64,000 bases of DNA from the NCBI RefSeq assembly GCF_000002865.3, contig NW_001865073.1:314361-378360 (forward strand). The letters run 5' to 3'. The notes under the pieces were generated by a model. That model did not search any database. It saw only the letters and a list, made by a program, of their open reading frames with translations, and was not told the DNA's origin. Shown here piece after piece: positions 23,501 through 35,434 of this stretch. The first letter of the stretch is position 1, and each line of letters begins with the position of its first letter. This DNA comes from Monosiga brevicollis MX1. Taxonomy: Eukaryota; Opisthokonta; Choanoflagellata; Craspedida; Salpingoecidae. The position numbers were made by a program, and so were the translations under genes.

Positions 23501-25651
23501 TGAAATAAATGCAGATGACTGTGGAGGGCACGACTGCCAGAACGGGGCGACATGCGTGGACGGGGTCGACGGCTACTACTGTGCATGTGCACCCGGCTTT
23601 GACGGAGAAACATGTGCGGAGAACATTGATGACTGTACCGAGTCTGCGTGCGCTCATGGTGGAACGTGCGTTGATGAGGTACACGGCTACTCCTGCGAGT
23701 GCCCCACCGGCTATCGTGGTGACTTTTGCCAGTGGGTGTCAGATCCTTGCGATGCCGATCCTTGCGGCGCAAACAAGCGGGAAATTGATGGATGCACGTC
23801 TACCGGCTTAGCATACACCTGCAACTGCCAGGATGGTTATTTTGGCGACAACTGCGAGTTTGGTGTTGATGCCTGCGCCACCGGCTACTGTCAGCATGGT
23901 GGACAGTGCCAAGGAGCACCGGAGGGCTTGGTGCCCATTTGCAATTGCACCGGAACTGGCTACACGGGTGATCAGTGTGAGGTTGAGTTGGACGAGTGCA
24001 TCACCACCCCTTGCCTGCATGGTGGTACTTGCTTGGACAAGGTCAATGGATTTGCTTGCACGTGCCCAACAACCTACTTTGGTGATTTGTGTGAAGTTGG
24101 TGAGTGTGGCGCTGTTCTCCATATTCCTACTGTCTCCGCCCAGGTTCTTACGCACGAGGTGCTTCTTCTCGCATTTACTCACTTTTGCGCTGTTTCATCT
24201 TTAGACTTTTTTGCGGAGTACCCGTGCCGTAATGGTGGTACTCCAAACCGCACGACTGCGCGATGCGAGTGCACAAGCGGCTTTGAGGGACGCTTTTGCG
24301 ATGTGGTTTCCGCGGGGAGCAACTCGTCAACAGGAGTGGTCGAAGGTTCGGCGGATTCGGGCGACGACAACAGCCAGGCCTACATTGGCGCATATGTGGG
24401 GGTGGCAGCCTTGATTGTTTTAGTGGCAATCGCGCTGCTGTTTGTGGCTCGTCGTCGCTATTCTGGCGGTGCCGGTATTTCCAACAACAAGTCGTCCTTC
24501 GATTGGGAGGGCATTGACGAGAGCGATGAACGACGCCCCAAGGGAGAAACGCTGCAACGTATTTCCTTAAACATGGAGCCGGAAATTATGGAAATGGCTG
24601 AGGTACCCAACCCTGAATATGCCAGTGCAAACGACCAAGTGGCTGTCCTTGAAGAGATGCTATCCCCCCAGCNNNNNNNNNNNNNNNNNNNNNNNNNNNN
24701 NNNNNNNNNNNNNNNNNNNNNNNNNNNNNNNNNNNNNNNNNNNNNNNNNNNNNNNNNNNNNNNNNNNNNNNNNNNNNNNNNNNNNNNNNNNNNNNNNNNN
24801 NNNNNNNNNNNCCCCCCCCCCCCCCCCCCCCCCCCCCCCTGCGTCAGGCGCTTTTTAGCTCATTTGTTTTGATTTCCCGCTTGACATTTACCTATGCGTG
24901 CTGCTGCCATATCTTTTGTGTAGATGATGATACGCTGGTCCACCTACAAGACGAACAGAACAGCTATATCAATGCCAATCATGTCACGTTTGCGGAGGAG
25001 GGCCGTACCCTCTGGTATATTGCAGCGCAGGGGCCCTTGCCCGGAACCGTTGGTGACTTTTGGCGCATGGTCTGGGAACAAGGCTCACAGATCGTGGTCA
25101 TGGTGACCGGAGAAGTTGAAGGAGGCAAGGTCAAGTGTGAGCGCTATTGGCCCACGGAGACGGGTGAATACGATGCCCTGGTTTTCGGAGACCTCAAGAT
25201 TAGTCTCGTCAAGAGCGTCAGCAGTGGCAACTACACCATTCGTGGTCTGCGCGTGCGCAACATGAGCGAAGACCTCATGCGCACTGTCTGGCATCTCCAG
25301 TACACGGCCTGGCCTGATCACTCTGTGCCGAAAACTCCATCATCATTGTTGGATTTTATTGATGAGATCCGTGAAATTCGTGTCCGTCTGATGGGAGTTG
25401 CAGTGAACAACCCACCATGGCCCACGGTGGTTCATTGCTCGGCCGGCGTGGGCCGCACCGGCGTGCTGATGCTGGTGGAGAGTGAGCTAATCCGCCTCGA
25501 GCAGGGTATGCGACCCAACCCGCGCCAAACCCTAGTGGAACTCCGCGAGCAGCGTGCTAAGGTGGTGCAGACGGAGGAGCAATACGAGTTCTGTCTTCGT
25601 ACTTTGCTTGAGGTGGCTCGCAAGCGCCAAACAGCGGAGACAGCTGCCTAA
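11544..25651 (+). CDS. Giant receptor-type tyrosine phosphatase with EGF, TNFR-like, mucin and cohesin/dockerin-like ectodomain
   Basis: Exons 11544-11622, 11712-12311, 12399-12941, 13081-24099 and 24205 onwards keep frame; an assembly gap removes the juxtamembrane-PTP junction and at least one intron. A signal peptide (LALVLLVFLGLAQTA-like, residues about 8-25) is followed by about five EGF domains, a Cys/Trp module (12510-12790), a long TNFR-like array (13081-15660), about six EGFs (15660-16360), a second Cys/Trp module (16440-16745), more TNFR-like repeats and EGF, two Thr/Ser mucin stretches (17560-18180, 18480-19075) around a PAN-like module, a beta-rich region with cohesin-like (22175-22530) and dockerin-like (22690-22890) parts, about eight EGFs (23395-24330), a membrane helix (24385-24450, then RRRY) and one PTP domain (24925-25640). 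The PTP has WPDHSVP, HCSAGVGRTG and QTEEQYEF, so it should be active. Total about 4,500 residues. Confidence 0.9.
12510..12790 (+). other. Cys/Trp module, copy 1, in receptor phosphatase
   Basis: Segment with GRECGRWVGTP, VTARRDVCRIWYPNG and CDDNEPYIL. A second copy lies at 16440-16745 (GRVCGYWEGTP, RRRDVCQIWYPYG, CNDNEPYIL). I do not recognise it as a named domain. Both copies precede a furin-like CxxC segment. Confidence 0.8.
13081..15660 (+). repeat. TNFR-like Cys-rich repeat array (protein-level)
   Basis: Several dozen units of about 20-25 residues of the pattern C-x(3-6)-[QE]-[YF]-x-x(4)-P-T-x-T-[ST]-[DN]-R-x-C, for example QYQTRPPTVTSDRAC. The pattern resembles TNFR/NGFR cysteine-rich and GCC2/GCC3 repeats. 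Further units occur at 16900-17270. Confidence 0.8.
16440..16745 (+). other. Cys/Trp module, copy 2, in receptor phosphatase
   Basis: Paralogue of the 12510-12790 module in the same protein, with matching cysteine spacing and the DNEPYIL signature, followed by a CxxC-rich stretch. Confidence 0.8.
17560..19075 (+). repeat. ACC/ACT/TCC low-complexity coding Thr/Ser mucin-like stalks
   Basis: Two Thr/Ser-rich blocks (17560-18180 and 18480-19075) with trinucleotide tracts such as ACCACT and TCTACC, separated by the PAN-like module at 18200-18470. They are likely O-glycosylated stalk segments of the receptor phosphatase. Confidence 0.85.
24100..24204 (+). other. In-frame 105-bp intron of the receptor phosphatase
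   Basis: GTGAGT donor after an EGF-coding GTT-G and a CATCTTTAG acceptor. The length is a multiple of three with no stop, so the frame reads through, but the encoded stretch is hydrophobic and breaks the EGF pattern, which supports splicing. Confidence 0.8.
24673..24839. other. Assembly gap (139 N) followed by a 28-base C run
   Basis: N's occupy 24673-24811. C's at 24812-24839 abut the gap and are probably where sequencing failed. The true gap length is unknown. The N-terminal part of the PTP domain (the KNRY region) should lie in or near the gap. Confidence 0.95.
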
Positions 25652-26508
25652 GACCCGTCTTGCAGTAGGCGCTCAACCCCTGCATGCTGCACGCTTAAGT
25701 TTTTTATCTGACCTTTGGTCACTCCTGAGCAGTGCCGTTGGGAGTCAAGTGGGATTTTGTCCACTCGTCTAGGCACGACTCTTCTCCCCTGCTCCTTCAA
25801 TATCATGGTACTCTCTCCCCGCCCACCCCTCACTCAACGTGTGCCCTTGAGGGGTTTTGTTAATTTGATTGCGTTGTTGTGTTTGCTTGAGAATGTCGCT
25901 GTGGATATAAAAGAGTGTGTGAGGGGTCCAAAAATTTGAACAAGGTAGCGGAGACTCGTCCGATCTCTGTTGGTTCAGGATTTGGTAGAGGTGTTCCAGT
26001 GCAACACCCAAGAAAAGAGTTAATACATGTCTTCACGGTTTAGCAACCGGGTCGCAAATTGATTTGGAACCATCTTCGGGTCGCTTGCGTGTAGAATGAA
26101 CTGCGCTTCTGCCGCTCCTTGCTCCATTCAGATGTTTGTTATTGTCATGTGACATTGTGCGTATTCAACCAGCAGCCCAAACCAAAGAAAGTGAAACTTC
26201 ACAGGCGAGCCTGGACCACCTCGACAGTGTTTGGCTGATATTCTGCACAATAGCAAAATCGTGAGCAATGCGCGGCCATTTGCATCATAACGCCGACAAA
26301 AAACACACCTGGTTCCAACCGCAGGAAGTGAGATCCGACGACCACATCCTCGTCACGGTTCCAGGTCAAAAATTGCAGAAGCTCTGGCAAGCTATGAACA
26401 CCGTAGGCTTGTGGGGCACTGGTCTCGGGCACGTCGGCGCCATTCAAGAAGCGGCCCTAAGAAAGTGGCGTGAGCTGTTTGTATTACTCGTTCGCTTGCC
26501 AACGAGTC
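25652..26508. other. Convergent intergenic region (PTP / opine dehydrogenase 3' ends)
   Basis: 3' ends of two convergent genes. No supported coding sequence. A TATAAAAG-like string at about 25907 sits in a place with no gene start and is probably chance. Confidence 0.5.
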
Positions 26509-28935
<2,427 letters not shown>

Positions 28936-29264
28936 CTCAATACGTGTGGTTGCTACTGCTGCTACTGCTGCCGGAGGACTGATGCCAAACCCACGCTCAT
29001 CAGAGGGCTCCACCGCCAATGCCAATGCTGCTGACCCCCCTCACACACTCCTCCTCGCTCGCTCGCACCCCTCGCACTGCAAAGTAGAAAGTGACCAAAA
29101 TGACCGAAATGTCTCTCTCTCTCTCTGAGTCTGTTAGTTTGTGTGTGTGGGTGTCTCTATCTCCCTCTCTCTCTCACACACTGTCTCTCTCTCACTGTCT
29201 CTCCCTCCCTCTCTCTCTCTCTCTCTCACTGTCTCTCACACTGTCTCTCACACACACACACACA

Positions 29265-29318
<54 letters not shown>

Positions 29319-29869
29319 TTCTCTCTCTCTCTCTCTCGCTTTCTCTCTCTCTCTCTCTCTCGCTTTTTCTCTCTCTCTCGAAGCAATTCTCTCTGTCTCT
29401 CTCTTGTCAGCAAAATTCTTTTGTCTTCTTTTGTCTTCTTCTACCTTTGTTTCTACTCGCTCGGTCTCTCTCATAGTCGGTCGCTCGGATTCGGCTGTCC
29501 GTATATGGAAAGCACATGGTCCGTGTGGTAGATGTGGTGGCGAAGAGACAAGTGCCGCACGTTTTGGATGTTCTGGGATGGAGGGGAGGAATGGCACGGG
29601 TGGGTTTTAAAACTCAAATGGGCATGTCGCTCAGGCGACAAATCAATCACTCGGTCCCGGTCGGTTATGCGCACCGATCATCTGTCAGGGAGGTCACGTC
29701 AACGGCACGGCCACACTCTTCAAGCTTGGGCCGTGGCACACGTGGCTGCTATCTGCATTGCCCAGAATGCAACTACTACTACTGTTATACAACATTGGGG
29801 TGGGCAAGGACAGGAACGGCGGGAGCTGGCAGAGCAGTGTCTTGCCTGCCTGCCCACTCACGGTTGCTG
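28936..29869. other. Intergenic region with simple repeats
   Basis: Between the opine dehydrogenase 5' end and the 3' end of the SLC46-like gene. Most of 29110-29400 is a TC microsatellite. No conserved coding sequence. Confidence 0.55.
29108..29402. repeat. (TC)n / (CT)n microsatellite with short (CA)n
   Basis: Nearly pure pyrimidine dinucleotide tract on the plus strand, interrupted by a CACACA block at about 29250-29268 and CGCTTT units. The Ser/Leu and Arg/Glu frames across it are artefacts. Confidence 0.95.
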
Positions 29870-30448
29870 CTATGCCTGCTCAATGAGAAGAGACGTCGAT
29901 GGATCTTCTTTCTCGAAGGAGTTGTAAAACAGAGCTCGCTTCTCACCCAAGTCTTGGTCCTCATTCTCATAGTCATCAGCACCACCGTTGATCAGGCCCG
30001 TGTGCTCCATCGGCCGGTCATACCGTGAGTCACGGCGCCGGTCGATATGATTTTTAACGCACATCATGACCAAAAGCCCAGAAAAGGATAGACCTAAGTG
30101 GCCAAATGTGACGAGTGAGTGCAATAGTAAGCATGCAGCCACGTCGCCGCGCGCAATTGAAGGAAGGCCAACATGAATGCTTGGAAGTAAATTGGCAGAA
30201 TAAGGAGAGGCCCGGCAAACATACAGGCGCTGACGGCCCAAAAGGCCTGTGGCCTCACATCCACCGTGGCTGGGTAGACTTGATTAAAAATAATGGGAGC
30301 TAATGTGTTGGATAATGCACAAGAGTTGAGCCGCAGCGCCACTTTTGTCAAAATGCTGACAGATTGTTGTGCAAACAAAGCACATGTGACGCACCCAAAA
30401 CGCCGCCCAAACTCTCAATAGAAGCCAGCGCGCTCATGGTAGCTCCCT

Positions 30449-30490
<42 letters not shown>

Positions 30491-32603
30491 GGAGAATCGT
30501 GAGTGTCGAGGTGCGGCACAGCTGTGGAAAGATGCGCATGGCAAGCGGAGGGTCATTGAGGGTCAAGGCCGCACCAGTTCCTCTTCTGGGACGCGCTTTG
30601 AGATGTAGGCCCGGACGACTGGCAATGGTAAGCCAGCGATGGGCCCAAGCGCTACACGCATGAGACCAAGGAGTTGATCGATAAGAGTGAGCTGAAACGA
30701 CGAGAGACGAGAGGGGGCAGGAATAGGCACAAGTGGCGTACCACACATGGCGTAAATGCCGCTTGGTGAGGCCAGCATGTAGTCGCCAAGGTACATCAAG
30801 ACAGCGCCGCAGAGCCCCAGCTGCAACCGGCCGGGATACCGCAGGTGAGGACTGAAACACAGGCCTACCATGGCGCGACGGGTCGGTGGTTTCTCAACAA
30901 TTACATACGCGAACTAGATGGAGCTCATTGAGATGCCTTTTGCGACTGGCAGCGATTCGCTCCAGCAGAGGTAGTACGATCAGCAGTGCGGCGCCTCGGC
31001 TCGCCGAGTCTGCCGCCAGATAAAAGTCAACCACGTCTGCCTGCCAATGAAAGGCTTGGCGCGCGTAAATGACCGTCACTGGAAAGAGGGTGGCACGACA
31101 CCTGAATGAGATCCCGGCCGACATGAAGTTCGCGCGCGCATGCAAACGTGCTGCATACCCGAAGCAAGGCCCAAGCGACCGATCAGCTGCACCACAAACA
31201 CGTATGAGACGGCAGCAACGTCTCTACCGTAATAGCGTGGGCAGAGTTCATGGGTAAGACGCTTGTGAGAAGGAGGCACAGGACGCGGCGGCATGGAGAA
31301 TGATCATTTCTGCTCAGAGTTGTTAATGGGTTAGATGTGCTGGATGACCAACCGGGCTTGCGTCAAGAGTTGACCCGAATGTATGATGGTGGCATCCATG
31401 ACGGAGACCTTGGGCTTTCGATACTCTGGGCGCAAGGATTCGGCCCGGAAAAGCGAAAGGATGGTGGCAATGCCGGTGAGGCAGACCTGTCGGGCGGGTC
31501 GACAGTGACAGCCGTGCAGCCACAAATTTTTAACTTGTGTGTTTGTCGAGACCAGACAATCTGGGGGTCCTCAGCGCGCGGGGCGGGGCGCAGGAGGCAA
31601 ATTTGCGTTGCGATACCGACCGTTGTCGCAAAAGTAACGGGAAAGCCAAAGTAGCGGGTGAGAGGACCGCCCACCAAGTAGCCCGTGACCAGGCTCATGT
31701 ACACGCAACCCTCCATGACGGCAATGCGCATGGTCCGACTTTCAAAGGTTGTGGCATCCACCAAGCTGCACGACGGGCAGGTTGCACAAAGGGCGCGAAT
31801 TAAGAGAGGGGGTTGGGAGGGTAGCGCGGCTTGTTTGGAAGAGAAAGGGCGGGCGTACATGGAAAAAAGGGCCATAAGCACGAGGGGTGCCGAGCCCGTG
31901 AGTCCAAAGACGACATTGCCAAAATAAAGAATTTTCCAGGACCAGCTGAAGCTGCTGACGAGGAGAAGGATGATGGCATAGACGACGCTTCCTGCCAAGC
32001 CCAAGACTAAACAGGGCTTTCGACCAATGGAATCGCTCCAGGCCCCAAGTGCCGTCGAGACCACAATGGCTGGCACGATCTGCCGCGGGAGCGCAGGTCA
32101 ATGAGGGAGCGGGGGCAAAAAAAAGGGCATGGCGGAGCGTGCCTGGCAGCGCAAGCAACTTGAACAGACCTGCACAACTTGAAGCAACAAGGTGGCCTGG
32201 CTTGTCTTGGCACTGATCTGTGAGAGCATATGCGTGTGCGGGTGTTTTGTATTGAGCAGGTTCACAAGCGGGCGGGCGGTTGGCTCGTCAGCGTACCTCG
32301 GCCGAATCGCAGGCCAAAGAGTTGGTGTCGATGCCTGGATATTCTTCTTCGCAAATCTATGTTCAACGCGAAGCAAGGGTCGCGGGGGCGGGGGCACGAG
32401 CCCAGGAGAATGAGACGGCACCGGATCATAACAGTGTTCAAGCTCAAGGCGGGGCGGGAAGAACCAGCAGGTGCCTTTACCTTGCTCTGCACCAGCTGAA
32501 CCGTCGTGGGCATGATGAGAACAAAAGAGGTCATGAAAAGGCAGCCAATCAGCTCGATCGGAACCCGCCGACCCAGCGCCGCCAGCGTCGCCAGCGCCTC
32601 CAT
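29870..32603 (-). CDS. SLC46/PCFT-like major facilitator transporter
   Basis: A 12-helix proton-coupled carrier type; animal SLC46 members carry folates or related compounds, but the substrate here is unknown. The start at 32603 gives MEALATLAALGRRVPIEL, then TM1 (CLFMTSFVLIMPTTVQL). Exons then join as QSK-ICEEEYPGIDT, ISAKTSQATLLLQVVQ, and IVPAIVVSTALGAWSDSIGR (the MFS loop 2-3 motif GxWSDxxGRKP). Next come RTMRIAVMEG with VGGPLTRYFGF, a helix ending LFRAESLRPEYRKPK, IYARQAFHWQ, LGLCGAVLMYLGDYM, PVVRAYISKRVPEEEL, ALASIESLGGVLG and PIIFNQVYPATV, matching the SLC46 order. The acidic cytosolic tail ends SLLIEQA. The last splice, around 30120-30080, could not be fixed. A TG tract sits directly before the acceptor at 30447. 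Confidence 0.85.
30450..30490. repeat. (CA/TG)n tract adjacent to a 3' splice site
   Basis: On the transcribed minus strand it reads (TG)n then TACAG, immediately before the exon starting GGAGCTACC at 30446 of the SLC46-like gene. Confidence 0.9.
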
Positions 32604-34047
32604 CACCCGCGGTCACGCGCCACAAGCAACACTGCGATCGAGGGCATCCAGAGAAAAAGGCGGCAAGCAATCCTCGCCACCTTCTCACTCTATCGTAATG
32701 TGCCTCCTCTGACCCCCTTCCCTAGAAACCCCTCCCCCAAATACCCACCCGCCCCATACACACGCCCTCACCCCGCCCGTCCGGCTGCCATTTGCCCTCG
32801 ACCCTCGCCCTCTTTCAAGTACATGAACAAGCTCTCGCACACACACAGAGAGACTGAGAGAGTGTGTGTATGAGAGAGGGAGAGACAGAGAGAAAGACAG
32901 AGAGAGACAGAGAGGAAGAGAAACAGAGAGAGAGTGAGAGAGAGGAAGAGAGAGGAAGAGACAGAGAAACACAGAGAGAGTGAGCAACAACAACACCAGT
33001 TGCGGCTGCTGCCATGTATAGAGAGATGGTGTTGGCATTGACTGAAACCATAGTGGTGATTTAAAGGTAAAACCAGAGAGAGAGAGGGGTCAAAGCGATG
33101 TGGGATGATTCTTTTGTTTTGGTTGACCACGATATGATGACATCAAGTAGACACACACGTCCACACCACCCTCCAACTTCTCTCCCTCTTCCTCTTCCAC
33201 TCTCACACTCCACAGGTGCGGACCTAAACAATGAGTTGTGGGTCAAGTAGGTAATGTCCCCTCTTGACACTGTGGAGGTGGAATCTGACCCCATCATGCA
33301 CAAGACGCGAGCAACACTCCACCACACTCGGATAACATTTGGTAATGGCCGCCTGCCATGGGAATCGGGGCATTCACAAAAAAGCATTGTTCATCACTAA
33401 AGTTGTCTTTAAAGGTCAATTTTCATGAGAGCACGGTACAAAAGCAGTCCGTCGTGTTTGGACTCGGCTTGCAACATCAACGGACGGAGCCCTTGGCTGT
33501 CTTTTGATGGTGTCCTGATTATGCCGTGTCTAGCTACCCCGCTGCCCATTGGCCTCGCTTTGCCTGGTCGCACACAAGCGCATGATAAGCTGGATCAATG
33601 GCTCAATGGCTCAATACCACATGCCCTGCCAGCAGCCGGGCCAACTCAAGCTGCCGGTTGTTAATCATTCGCGCCCACCATTCACCATCATGTACGTCGA
33701 CAGGCTTCTCCAGCTTGCCAATCTTCGTGCCAAACGCTTACCGTAAGCTTGACTTCAGGCTTCCGCAGATTAGCGTTCGCCTTCAGGCCTCATGTCAGTC
33801 GGCAGTTGCGCCCCCCAAACCTGTCCGCAGCTTGCTTGCCCTGTGTGCCCCAACAGGTTCCGCTTCAGTCCGAGCTGATCAAGCTTGCGTGCTCGTACCC
33901 TCATGACTCTCAGACGCTGCACGATTTTGAACCCTTCGCTTTCCACTGATATTCGAAGAAGAAAGAAGACGCCGCAGCGTGCATTTTCCCCTCGTGCGGT
34001 TTCTGCAGCACAAACCTGAAACGGCAGAGCCTCCAACTCCCGTCGAG
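32604..34047. other. Divergent intergenic region (SLC46-like / glycine-tail protein)
   Basis: About 1.4 kb with no convincing exon. A GA-rich tract lies at 32838-32982. Region 33140-33950 shows short frames only. It must contain two promoters. Confidence 0.5.
32838..32982. repeat. GA-rich simple repeat with (CACACA)
   Basis: Imperfect AGAGAG tract with GTGTGT and CACACA patches. The Ser/Leu frames on the other strand are artefacts. Confidence 0.9.
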
Positions 34048-35207
34048 ATGTCGGTTGAATACGCCATGATGGCCCCTCAGGAGGCCACTCGCCAGGACAA
34101 GCGCGTGAACTCGGCCCTCAACTTTACCCTTCTCATCGTTGCTCTCATCATCTCCGTCGTTGCCGTCAGCCTGGCCGGTGAGTCGAGGCGAGGCGTTTTG
34201 GAAAGCTGCGGCGCCGTCCATTGGACGTGAAAGCCTGTTTCTTTTTATTGCCCATACAACAAAGGCGGCAAGTGATGGCTCTGGCAACCTCCTGGCCGAT
34301 GAGCAACCGTACAAATGGCAATGGCTGCATCATGACCAACACACCACTCTGCCATGCTTGTCGAGCGTTGACTTGGGCTTGATCATGTGCCAGCCTTTTG
34401 TTCTCTTTTGCTACACCTTGGCTCGGGTCTGCCCATGTATATCGTTGAGCCTGCTTGTCTTTCGTGTTCAAGGCTTGTCCCCCTGCCCTGCTTCCCGCTT
34501 CTTCTCGATTTTATTTGTTGCTTGCCAAAATGCTGATAAAAGACCGCCGGTTTCTTTGACTATATGCCGCGCTTCCCGCTCGTGTGCTCACATTGGGATT
34601 GCCCCTGCCCCACCGCCGACCATGAAATCTGTCAACAGGTGTCGCTACGAGCGAGATCGAGAGCGCCAATGGCCGCATTGACACCCTGTTTCATCAAGCT
34701 GCCGTCGCCACCTCTTCCACCACCCGCACCGTTGGCATCAACTCGGTCATCACTGGCCACCCTGCCTGCGCTGATGATTTTGAAGCGTGCTTCAATCTGA
34801 TTGATGCCACCACCAAGTTCGTCACCAACAACCTCACCATGGACAACTTGACCGATCTTGCTACCCCAAAGGTCAAGACCGCTCTCCTTGACGCGGATGG
34901 CAACATTCTCGGCAAGTCTGAGGGTGCTGCCGACATTTCGCTGCCCGAGTCCACCGACGACTGCTTTCTCCTCCGTCACAGCATCTGCTACATGCACAAA
35001 GAGGGCAAGCTCGCCACCTTCACCGTCGTTGACTTTGTCAACGACAACAGCGTTCAGATGCGCCGCCGCAACTTTGCCTCTGGCTTCAAGCAGGGTGCCG
35101 AGACGGGCGCAGCAGGTGCCTCGTTTGGCGGTGAAGTTGGTGGGCCGGTTGGCGCTGCGATTGGTGGCGGCATTGGCTTTGCGGTTGGCTACTATGACGG
35201 CTATTAA
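34048..35207 (+). CDS. Small single-pass membrane protein with glycine-rich C-terminus
   Basis: Two exons (34048-34177 and 34639-35207) join in phase to 232 residues. A short basic N-terminus (QEATRQDKRVNSA) precedes one hydrophobic helix (ALNFTLLIVALIISVVAVSLA, residues about 23-43), giving a type II signal-anchor topology by the positive-inside rule. A 150-residue luminal or extracellular part follows with four cysteines (HPACADDFEACFNL, DDCFLLRHSICYM) that could pair. The last 35 residues alternate small residues (GAETGAAGASFGGEVGG, GAAIGGGIGFAVGYY), a glycine-zipper-like pattern able to insert in or associate with membranes. I do not recognise the family. The intron start (GTGAGT) and acceptor (CAACAG) are canonical. 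Confidence 0.75.
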
Positions 35208-35434
35208 GCTGCCAACCATCGCTTCATACTCGTAGACAACGTCTTTGGGTTGACATCCACGAAATTGACTACGAAATTGACAATTTGTAAACGTTGATCA
35301 AGCCAAAGGCGACGGGCTAGGGAATCCGCCTTCACCTCTCAACCCTGCATCAACCAAAAGCCTCTCGTGTGAATTCACATCCTGACTGTTAAAAAAAATG
35401 GATCCGTGTGGATGTAAGCTTCTGAATTTTGTTG

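Noticed and set aside
29091-29610. Overlapping Leu/Ser and Arg/Glu-rich open frames
   Set aside because: Produced by the TC microsatellite; no splice-consistent flanking exons and no family motif.
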